Positions 43,315-50,156 of a stretch of DNA of 64,000 nt are shown piece after piece. Source of the stretch: UBA1161 sp002311745 (GTDB lineage Bacteria; Planctomycetota; Phycisphaerae; Tepidisphaerales; Tepidisphaeraceae). The stretch covers positions 62,001 to 126,000 of the forward strand of contig JBEKAB010000006.1 of NCBI GenBank assembly GCA_050018415.1. The letters are read 5' to 3'. A program made the translations under genes and the position numbers. The first letter of the stretch is position 1. The number at the start of each line of letters is the position of its first letter. The notes under the pieces are model-generated. The model made no database searches, had not been told where the DNA came from, and was given only the letters and a program-made list of their open reading frames with translations.

Positions 43315-43905
43315 ATGATTCTCGCTACGCATCTCATCTTCAGCGCCTACGGCTTTTGGCTCCCCAACGATCCTCGCGGATCGTGGTCGAAGTTCGTGGC
43401 ATCGTGGGACCTGCTCAAATACGGCAAGGCGACGACGGTCTCTGCCGATCGGTCCCTTGCGTACAAACCCCACGACGTCTCACTGCGCCGCCGGGCAAAA
43501 TCAGCCTTGAAATATTCGCCGGTCCAGTTCACGGGCATTCAAGCGCGCGCGATTGCCCGCAGGTTTGCCCATGCGATCCGAGAACGGTCGTATGTCCTGC
43601 ACGCCTGCTGCATACTTCCCGATCATGTGCATCTGGTCATTGCGCGACACGCCCGGCCGGCAAATGAAATCGTCGGACACCTAAAATTCGCAGCCACGCA
43701 ACGATTGCTGAAGGAAGATCTGCATCCGTTCAGTGGCACAGAATCCGGCGAAGAATTGCCTTCCCCCTGGGCACGGGGAACATGGCAAGTGTTCTTGGAT
43801 TCGCCGGCGGATGTGCGGCGGGCGATACGCTACATGGAAGACAATCCGCTCAAAGAAGGCAAGCGGCGGCAACGCTGGCCGTTCGTGACGGCATATGTCG
43901 AGTAA
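43315..43905 (+). CDS. RAYT-type Y1 transposase, copy 2
   Basis: A 196-residue HUH protein, 61% identical to copy 1 over the first 140 residues by my count. ATG 43315 starts MILATHLIFSAYGFWLPNDP; an earlier in-frame GTG lies in the REP. HUH is LPDHVHLVI (H104, H106). The helix HLKFAATQRL lacks the usual tyrosine nucleophile; tyrosines after the HUH are only those in IRYMEDNP and AYVE. REP elements lie on both sides (43227-43290 and 43918-43942), so it looks like a complete REP-RAYT-REP unit. Confidence 0.82.
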   Translation: MILATHLIFSAYGFWLPNDPRGSWSKFVASWDLLKYGKATTVSADRSLAYKPHDVSLRRRAKSALKYSPVQFTGIQARAIARRFAHAIRERSYVLHACCILPDHVHLVIARHARPANEIVGHLKFAATQRLLKEDLHPFSGTESGEELPSPWARGTWQVFLDSPADVRRAIRYMEDNPLKEGKRRQRWPFVTAYVE

Positions 43906-43917
43906 CGCCGCCGACCG

Positions 43918-43942
43918 CGCGTCGCACGCGACGCGGCTAAAA
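43918..43942. repeat. REP element downstream of RAYT copy 2
   Basis: One element GCGTCGCACGCGACGC followed by GGCTAAAA, same orientation as the first member of the upstream pair, starting 12 bases after the RAYT stop. Copy 1 has no such downstream element. Confidence 0.8.
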
Positions 43943-43965
43943 ATCAGGAGACCTCAGTGAGGCTT

Positions 43966-44030
43966 GCTGGGTCGTGCGCGACGTGATGGAAGTTTTGGGG
44001 GGAAGAAGACCGAAGTATCCCGCTCCGTGA
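43966..44030 (+). pseudogene. 3'-end remnant of the serA-like gene
   Basis: The frame gives CWVVRDVMEVLGGRRPKYPA then P and a stop, against SWVVRDVMEVLEGRKPKYAA then P and a stop in the intact gene; 17 of 21 residues match. The homology starts near 43969 and runs to the same stop codon. It is preceded by AGGAGACCTCAGTGAG. No upstream part of the gene is present, so it is a scar. The OGT-like gene starts 8 bases after it. Confidence 0.8.
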
Positions 44031-44037
44031 GGGACAG

Positions 44038-45807
44038 GTGGATCGCTTCGACATCGATCAGATCGTCCAGCCGCCGACGGCGGCCTGGGAGGCGCGCCGG
44101 GATTTGGCGCGGGTGTGGCTCGAAATGCCCGCGGAGCAGGTCGCCATCCGATTCTCGGGCCTGGGCGCGGCGCATTGGGCGATGGTTCAGAGCTCGCTTC
44201 GACAATTCCCGCCGTCGGACGCGGATGGACCGATCCGGAACGTCATCCTGAACCGGTTGAGCGAAGAGGCCCCCTCGCCCGGCGTTCTCCTTGCCGGGAT
44301 GCTCTTTTTCTTCCCGCATGAATGGCCGCAGTTTTGGGAATTGGATGAGATCCCGGGATGGCTGATCGGTCATTATTTGGCCTACATGCTGCAGACGCCG
44401 GCCGTTCTACACGGTCACGGTCAGGCTGAAAAACTCGTGCGGTTCATGGAGGATTGGTTCGGCTATCTCTTGCGGCAGATCGAAACCAACCCCTGCTCCA
44501 AGGCGTGGCAAGACGTCGCGCGATACGCCGTGTGCACGCAATTTCTCAAATCATATTTCACGATGGCGAATCTACGGAAGCTGATGACCACGCGGGCGAG
44601 GATTCTGGAATACGCCCTCGCGGCGGAAGGATCGGTCCTGGACTTTCAATTCTCGCCGGCTGGGCGCAGCGGCAGACTGCGCGTGGGCGTCCTGGCGATT
44701 CACTTCGGACCATCACCGGAAACGCGAGCGACGTTGCCCGCGTACCTGTACCTCGACCGCGGCCGATTCGAACTCATCCTTCTTTCGATACTGGAAACAA
44801 AGCATCCGGTGGAAAAATTCTGCGCCGCCCAGGCGAATCGTTTCATGGTTTTGCCGCCCGAATTGGCGCAGCGGGTGTCCGCCATCCGCGCTCTGGACCT
44901 GGACATCCTGCTGATAGGCACGAACGTGACGGCGGCGAACAATGACATCACGGACCTGGCCGTCCATCGACTGGCGCGCGTCCAGGTGGCAGGCATCTCG
45001 TCGTGCGTCACCACCGGGATGCGCAACGTGGATTGGCACCTTTCCGGCACGTACGTCGAACCGATCCAGGAAGTCCAGTCGCATTACACGGAACGGCTGC
45101 TTCTAATCGATGGCACCGGGCACTGCTACGACTTTGCCGGCGAAGCGGCCGGCGCGCAGGGCCCGCCCCCGTCGCGTGAAGAATTGGGCATTCCCAAGGA
45201 TGCGATCGTCTTCGTTTCCGGCGCCAACGGCTACAAGGTCATTCCGGAGCTGCAGGACGTTTGGACGCAAATCCTGGCGGCCGTCCCCCACTCACGTCTC
45301 CTGTTGCATCCGGTCAATCCGTATTGGGGCTTCCAGCAAGCCGTCCAGGCGTTTTTGCAGCGAATGAAGCAGGCCTTGGCACGCCACGGGGTGGAAGCCC
45401 AGCGACTGCTGGCATTCGAGCCCACCCCGACGCGACAGCAGACGATACAGCGGTCGCGGCTGGCCGACATCTACCTCGATTCCTTTCCGTACTCCGGTGC
45501 ATCGACGCTGCTGGACGGCCTGCTCCTGGGTCTGCCGCCGGTGGTCATGAACGGCTGCCATTTCCGCTCGCTCATGGGCGCGGGTTTCATGCGCGAACTG
45601 CAAATGCAGGAGCTGATCGCCGACAACGCGCAGAGTTATATCCAACTTGCGGTGAAATTGGCCACGGATGCCACGTATCGCGCCTCCATCGGGCAAAGGA
45701 TTTCCACGGCGATGTCGGCCGGTCCGCGATTTCTGGATGCGCGGGATTATGCGCGGCAGATCGGCGACGCTCTGGTGCGAGCGTGGGAAGCACGTGAGAA
45801 CGGCTGA
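44038..45807 (+). CDS. SPINDLY/OGT-like (GT41) glycosyltransferase
   Basis: A 589-residue protein. Residues about 210-585 resemble the catalytic half of O-linked GlcNAc transferases: RLRVGVLAIHFGPSPETRAT, HYTERLLLIDGTGHCYDF, SREELGIPKDAIVFVSGANG and ADIYLDSFPYSGASTLLDGL, then GLPPVV. N-terminal residues 1-200 do not show clear TPR repeats, although TPRs are usual in this family. Probable role is protein O-glycosylation. The start GTG 44038 has a weak site. The last 70 residues recur in a remnant downstream. Confidence 0.78.
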   Translation: MDRFDIDQIVQPPTAAWEARRDLARVWLEMPAEQVAIRFSGLGAAHWAMVQSSLRQFPPSDADGPIRNVILNRLSEEAPSPGVLLAGMLFFFPHEWPQFWELDEIPGWLIGHYLAYMLQTPAVLHGHGQAEKLVRFMEDWFGYLLRQIETNPCSKAWQDVARYAVCTQFLKSYFTMANLRKLMTTRARILEYALAAEGSVLDFQFSPAGRSGRLRVGVLAIHFGPSPETRATLPAYLYLDRGRFELILLSILETKHPVEKFCAAQANRFMVLPPELAQRVSAIRALDLDILLIGTNVTAANNDITDLAVHRLARVQVAGISSCVTTGMRNVDWHLSGTYVEPIQEVQSHYTERLLLIDGTGHCYDFAGEAAGAQGPPPSREELGIPKDAIVFVSGANGYKVIPELQDVWTQILAAVPHSRLLLHPVNPYWGFQQAVQAFLQRMKQALARHGVEAQRLLAFEPTPTRQQTIQRSRLADIYLDSFPYSGASTLLDGLLLGLPPVVMNGCHFRSLMGAGFMRELQMQELIADNAQSYIQLAVKLATDATYRASIGQRISTAMSAGPRFLDARDYARQIGDALVRAWEARENG

Positions 45808-45921
45808 GATGTGATTCAGGCGATGCGCCGTAGAATCGTATCGCGGCGGGCAATTGGGGCGCTGCGTCCCGCGTTTTCTGCTCCCCCGAGCTAACCGTCA
45901 CGGGGGACAAAGGAGACCTCG

Positions 45922-46223
45922 GTGAGTCTCGCGGAGTTGATGGAGCTGGACGGCGTCGTTGGGCCGGCGATGGAGGAAATGGCGCTGGCGCGGCGATGGC
46001 GCGAGAGTTGAAGATGCCGGAGCTGATCGCCGACAGTCCGCAGGCGTACGTGGATTTGGCTCTCAAGCTGGCGACCGATGCCGCACACCGCGCGGGGGTC
46101 AAGCAAAAGTTGGCCGCGGCGATGGCGGGCGGTCCGCGATTTTTAGATGCACGGGATTATGCGCGGCAGATCGGCGAGGCGCTGCAGCGGGCGTGGAAAT
46201 CTTACGTCGATCGTTGCGGATGA
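45922..46223 (+). pseudogene. Remnant of a second OGT-like gene, 3' end
   Basis: From 45996 the frame encodes MARELKMPELIADSPQAYVD and on to GPRFLDARDYARQIGEALQR; by my count 44 of 67 residues are identical to the C terminus of the gene just upstream. The section before it (45922-45995) starts at a GTG after AGGAGACCTCGG, with reading frames that break after 29 codons. It looks like an internally deleted tandem copy. It overlaps the end of the convergent DUF1802 gene. 45808-45921 holds nothing else I can support. Confidence 0.72.
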
Positions 46224-46780
46224 CCGGAGGCGTGCGCGAGGATCGCTTGTCGGCGGGTTTGGTATTCCGCGTCGCTTAGGACGGCGGCGGCGTCTTGGAT
46301 GGCGGCCGGTTGCTCCAGCGGCACCCAGCTCTTGCAGCCGGCGTAGGCGGGAGTGTTGTCGATCGTCACCGCCTCGCGCAGGCGATAGGCGCGCACCAAG
46401 AGCAAATACAGCGGATTCTCGGGGCGATAGTTGAAACGCATGTCGATCAGCGGCTTGGCCCAGATGTGCTGATCGTCCAAGCGGTCCATCACGCGGCGAT
46501 CGGCGACTTGGACGATGTCCGTAATCTCGCCGGCCAGCGATAGCGTCACCCGGCTGGGCTCGGCGGAAACTTCTGCCGCCTGAGCCGGGGCTTTGAGCAT
46601 CGCGGCGTTTTGATGCACGTACGTCGGGAACAGCAGGAAGCGGCGGTGCTCGATCTCAAATTCACCGGCCGATTCGTAGATGCCGCCTTTGCGAAGCAGG
46701 ATGATCTGCCGGCCCGCCGCCAGCGCATCGCACACCGCCTGCCATTCTTTGAGAGCCACTGGCAGCGTGTCGGGCAGCAT
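46202..46780 (-). CDS. DUF1802 family protein
   Basis: A 192-residue soluble protein, MLPDTLPVALKEWQAVCDAL followed by ILLRKGGIYE and HRRFLLFPTYVHQ, matching the DUF1802 family pattern; function unknown. Its ATG overlaps the obgE stop by one base (TAATG), so translation is coupled. Its last residues overlap the OGT remnant on the opposite strand. Confidence 0.8.
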   Translation of the reverse strand: MLPDTLPVALKEWQAVCDALAAGRQIILLRKGGIYESAGEFEIEHRRFLLFPTYVHQNAAMLKAPAQAAEVSAEPSRVTLSLAGEITDIVQVADRRVMDRLDDQHIWAKPLIDMRFNYRPENPLYLLLVRAYRLREAVTIDNTPAYAGCKSWVPLEQPAAIQDAAAVLSDAEYQTRRQAILAHASGHPQRST

Positions 46781-47775
46781 TACTTGATCTCCTGCAAGAT
46801 TCGCCACAGGGTTTCCAGGAGTTGCTCGACGCCGCGATGGGTGGCCCCGCTGATGGCGTCAATCCGTTTGTCGGGCAATTGTTGTCGCAAATGATCCAGG
46901 GCGGTGTCATCCACGGCGAGGTCGATCTTGTTGGCGGCGACCACCTCGGGCTTCTGGGCCAGGGCCGGGCTGAAGGCCTCCAGTTCGCGGCGGACTTTGT
47001 GGTAGTTCTGCGCCGGGTCCGAGCCATCCATGGGAAACAGGTCCAACAGGTGCACGATGATCTTGGTGCGTTCGATGTGGCGCAAAAAAGCGTGGCCCAG
47101 GCCGGCGCCGTGCTGGGCGCCTTCGATCAGGCCGGGGATATCGGCCACGACCATGCGGCGGTCGGAGTCGAGCTGCACGATGCCCAACTGCGGGTCGAGC
47201 GTGGTGAAGGGATATTCGGCCACCTTGGGCCGGGCGGCGGAGATGGCGCGCAATAGCGTGCTCTTGCCCGCGTTGGGCATGCCGACCAGTCCGATGTCCG
47301 CGATCAATTTCAGTTCCAGGCGAAGGCGGCGCTCCTGGCCCTCGGTGCCCGGCTCGGCATAGCGCGGGGCCTGGTTGCGCGAGCTCTTGAAGTGCCAGTT
47401 GCCTCTTCCACCCTTGCCGCCCTTGGCGACGACGACGCGTTTTTCCGGGGCATCCAGATCGGCCAAAAGAAGCTGCAGCTCGGCGTCGAAGACTAGGGTT
47501 CCGGGGGGGACTTGGATGATCAGGTCGTCGCCGCTGGACCCGGCCATTTTCTTGCCCATGCCGCTCTGGCCGCGCTGGGCCCGCCAGTGATGTTTGCCGG
47601 AAAAATCCAGGAGGGTGTCCTTGTTGACATCGGCCACGAGGATGATGCTGCCGCCGTCGCCACCGTCGCCGCCGTCGGGGCCGCCCTTGGGAACGTACTT
47701 TTCGCGTCGGAAGGAGACGCATCCGTCGCCCCCGTCGCCGGCTTTGACGTGGATGACGGCTTCATCGACGAACAT
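46780..47775 (-). CDS. obgE: Obg-family GTPase
   Basis: Ribosome-assembly GTPase. The N-terminal glycine-rich Obg fold (MFVDEAVIHVKAGDGGDGCV, then FRREKYVPKGGPDGG) is followed by the G domain: GMPNAGKSTLL (G1), DIPGLIEGA (G3) and ANKIDL (G4). At 331 residues it is the short form without the C-terminal OCT domain. It follows rpmA, a pairing seen in most bacteria. A terminator-like hairpin lies between them. Confidence 0.95.
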   Translation of the reverse strand: MFVDEAVIHVKAGDGGDGCVSFRREKYVPKGGPDGGDGGDGGSIILVADVNKDTLLDFSGKHHWRAQRGQSGMGKKMAGSSGDDLIIQVPPGTLVFDAELQLLLADLDAPEKRVVVAKGGKGGRGNWHFKSSRNQAPRYAEPGTEGQERRLRLELKLIADIGLVGMPNAGKSTLLRAISAARPKVAEYPFTTLDPQLGIVQLDSDRRMVVADIPGLIEGAQHGAGLGHAFLRHIERTKIIVHLLDLFPMDGSDPAQNYHKVRRELEAFSPALAQKPEVVAANKIDLAVDDTALDHLRQQLPDKRIDAISGATHRGVEQLLETLWRILQEIK

Positions 47776-47778
47776 GGG

Positions 47779-47807
47779 AAAAACCCGCGGATAGCCATCC
47801 GTGGGCT
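47779..47807 (-). terminator. Terminator-like hairpin between rpmA and obgE
   Basis: On the minus strand AAAGCCCACGGAT and ATCCGCGGGTTTTT form a stem with one mismatch and loop GGCT, ending in five T residues. It lies within the 32 bases between the rpmA stop and the obgE start. It may end or attenuate transcription into obgE. Confidence 0.62.
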
Positions 47808-48065
47808 TTAGGCGGGGGCGAGCGTTTCGGCTATGCGCACGTGCACTTTTCGGCCCTGGAATTCGACTTTTCCGTCCTTGAGGGCAAAGAGGGTATCGTC
47901 GTCGCCGATGCCGACGTTGAAGCCGGGGTGAAACTTGGTGCCGCGTTGGCGGACGATGATCGAGCCGGCGGTGATGAACTGCCCGCCGTAGGCCTTGACG
48001 CCGCGGTATTGCGGATTGCTGTCGCGTCCGTTCTTGGATGAGCCTTGTCCCTTTTTATGTGCCAT
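47808..48065 (-). CDS. rpmA: 50S ribosomal protein L27
   Basis: An 85-residue protein near the peptidyl-transferase centre. MAHKKGQGSSKNGRDSNPQY is the canonical N terminus with no cleaved extension, followed by GGQFITAGSIIVRQRGTKFH. Unlike the usual order there is no rplU directly upstream; a secreted protein gene lies there instead. Confidence 0.96.
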   Translation of the reverse strand: MAHKKGQGSSKNGRDSNPQYRGVKAYGGQFITAGSIIVRQRGTKFHPGFNVGIGDDDTLFALKDGKVEFQGRKVHVRIAETLAPA

Positions 48066-48086
48066 AAATCACCTTTTTTGCGTCGC

Positions 48087-48707
48087 TCAACGCATCACGT
48101 AATGGGAATCCTGCTCGATCAGTTCGGCATCGTCGGCGCGCTGGGGATCGCCGTTGAGATGGTAGGTCAATTGAAGGACCTTGTGCAGGATGACGTCCTG
48201 GTCGCCGACCTTGACGGTGGCCGATTCGCCCCAGAATCCGGCAACGAAGATGGAGAAGGTTCCCATGCGTGGGTTGGGTTCGGGCCAGATGGCCACGCCG
48301 TCGCGCGATTGGTCTTCACCCTGGCGGAGCGGGCCGCTGATCTCGTTGGCGTTCTGCAGATACTTGATGTGCTCGCGGTCCTTGACGGCGTCGAACACCG
48401 CGGGCTTGATGTTGTCGTCGCTGCGGATCAGGTTCCCATCCCCCGTCAGCAGGTCGAAGGAGGGATAGAACAGGATTTTGTCCCGGTCGGTGCTGTTGGT
48501 GACGTGGTAGGTCACGTACCAGTAGGCATGCGGGGCTTCGTCCCCGGGGGCTTGCACGATGATGCGCCTGGGCTTGGCATGCTCGAAGGTCAGTTCCCAG
48601 GAGACGGGGTAGGGGCTGGGCTGGGGATAGTCGCCGCGTAGAGGCGGACCCAGGGTCAGCAAAAGGGCAATGCCGGCCAGCGGCACCAGGAAGGTCGGTC
48701 GAATCAT
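48087..48707 (-). CDS. Secreted protein of unknown function
   Basis: A 206-residue protein with a signal peptide (MIRPTFLVPLAGIALLLTLG). The mature part is beta-rich: YWYVTYHVTNSTDRDKILFY, DLLTGDGNLIRSDDNIKPAV and GTFSIFVAGFWGESATVKVG suggest an Ig-like or similar domain. No catalytic motif. It is upstream of rpmA in the same orientation, which is unusual for a ribosomal operon. Family not recognised. Confidence 0.7.
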   Translation of the reverse strand: MIRPTFLVPLAGIALLLTLGPPLRGDYPQPSPYPVSWELTFEHAKPRRIIVQAPGDEAPHAYWYVTYHVTNSTDRDKILFYPSFDLLTGDGNLIRSDDNIKPAVFDAVKDREHIKYLQNANEISGPLRQGEDQSRDGVAIWPEPNPRMGTFSIFVAGFWGESATVKVGDQDVILHKVLQLTYHLNGDPQRADDAELIEQDSHYVMR

Positions 48708-48782
48708 GGCGGGAGTCTCCGCGGCAGCCGGCGGAAAAAGGCGATTTCCTGTTCCCGCACGGCCGGGTTATTCTTATCCCCG

Positions 48783-49736
48783 GTGGCAAGGTTGTCAAAT
48801 CCAAGCACGTCCGATGCGGCGCAGCCGCAGATCGTCTGCCGCTTGGCCGCACCGTCGGAGTGGCAGCGGGCCACGGCGATGATTCTGGGCTCGGCGGGCC
48901 GGGTAGGTTCGCCCTCGCAGGTGGTCGAGTTCCTGGCCTATGCCGCACAGCGGCACATCAACGTCGCCGAGACTTGGGTTGCCGAAATCGATGGAAGGAT
49001 CACCTGGGCGGCGTTGCCGGTGCTCAGCCCGGGCCGGACCGCCCTGCTGTTCACTTCCGCGGAGCTGGCCGAGCCGGATGAGGCCGCCGGGCAATTGATC
49101 CAGCACCTTTGCCATTATTTGGCGCAGCGCCAAGTGCACCTGGCCCAGGTGCTGATCGATCCGACGCGCAGCGCCGCCCGGCAATTTTTCGCGGATCACG
49201 GCTTTAGGGAGATGGCCGAGCTGGTTTATTTGCAGGGATCGGCCCCGCGCTCGGCACCGCCGGCGACATTGCCGCCGATGGTGCGCTGGGAAACCTATCA
49301 TGCGGCGACGCACGGCCTATTTGCCCGTGGGACCCTGGCCACCTATCAGGGCAGCCTAGATTGCCCGGCCCTGACGGGCCTGCGCGACATCGAGGATGTC
49401 ATCCTGGGGCACAAGGCGACCGGAGAATTCGACCCGCAGCTTTGGCGGGCGCTGTGCCAGGAGGATCAGCCGCTGGGCATTTTGCTGCTCAGCCGCATTC
49501 CCGCAGCCGATGCCCTGGAGTTGGTTTATCTGGGTCTTGCCTCGCCGGCGCGCGGGCGCGGGCTGGGTGACGTGCTGATGCAGGAAGCGATGCACCTGGT
49601 GGTGGCTCAGGGCCGGCGGCGGCTGACCCTGGCGGTGGATGCGATCAACGTGCCGGCGCTGAAGCTCTATTACCGGTTTGGCTTGCAGCGTCTGACCTCC
49701 AAGGCGGCGCTGATCCGCGACCTGCGGCGAAATTGA
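48783..49736 (+). CDS. GNAT acetyltransferase, double-domain type
   Basis: A 317-residue protein with two GNAT-like halves. The C-terminal half has the acetyl-CoA loop LASPARGRGLGDVLMQEAMH followed by VDAINVPALKLYYRFGLQRL. The N-terminal half is degenerate (VAEIDGRITWAALPVLSPGR, SAARQFFADHGFREMAEL). Substrate unknown. The start GTG 48783 is uncertain. It precedes the dnaA region. Confidence 0.78.
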   Translation: MARLSNPSTSDAAQPQIVCRLAAPSEWQRATAMILGSAGRVGSPSQVVEFLAYAAQRHINVAETWVAEIDGRITWAALPVLSPGRTALLFTSAELAEPDEAAGQLIQHLCHYLAQRQVHLAQVLIDPTRSAARQFFADHGFREMAELVYLQGSAPRSAPPATLPPMVRWETYHAATHGLFARGTLATYQGSLDCPALTGLRDIEDVILGHKATGEFDPQLWRALCQEDQPLGILLLSRIPAADALELVYLGLASPARGRGLGDVLMQEAMHLVVAQGRRRLTLAVDAINVPALKLYYRFGLQRLTSKAALIRDLRRN

Positions 49737-50156
49737 GCCAACTGCCGTCGTGGATGGGTTGTCCACATATTTTCCACGCGTCCGATAAAAATGTGGATGG
49801 CAGGTAGAAAAAAAGTTTCTGCGCTCGGACACGTCTGCTGGCGCCTATTGTTACGCGCCTGTGCAAGGAAAATCCGTTAAAGTTCTTCTTGCCAGCAAAG
49901 TCTTCCCAGTCTATTTTCTATCGCTTCAGGGATGATTAGGGCGGCGTGAAGCCGGGCGCAGGAATGCTCGACAAAGTCCGGCCACGCGGGCAGCGGTGCC
50001 TTCGGGGATGAGGGGTCAAATCCGTCTCCCCGACCATCACGTCACGGAAGCGATTCATACACGGAAGGCGATTGTGGGCAGGAGGCCCGACTGTTTCGGG
50101 GAAAGCGCCCCATTTGTGTCCAGGGAGCGGGGCGGCTTTGCAGGGAAGGAGCAGGC
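49737..50156. other. Candidate replication origin region upstream of dnaA
   Basis: A 420-base non-coding stretch. Near its left end are DnaA-box-like sites: TTGTCCACA (49759-49767), TTTTCCACG (49770-49778) and, inverted, TGTGGATGG (49792-49800), plus GTGGATGGG near 49750. They match TTATCCACA with one or two mismatches each. An A-run (GTAGAAAAAAAG near 49804) follows. The remainder up to dnaA shows no gene. The cluster beside dnaA is what an oriC looks like, but box quality is moderate. Confidence 0.45.
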
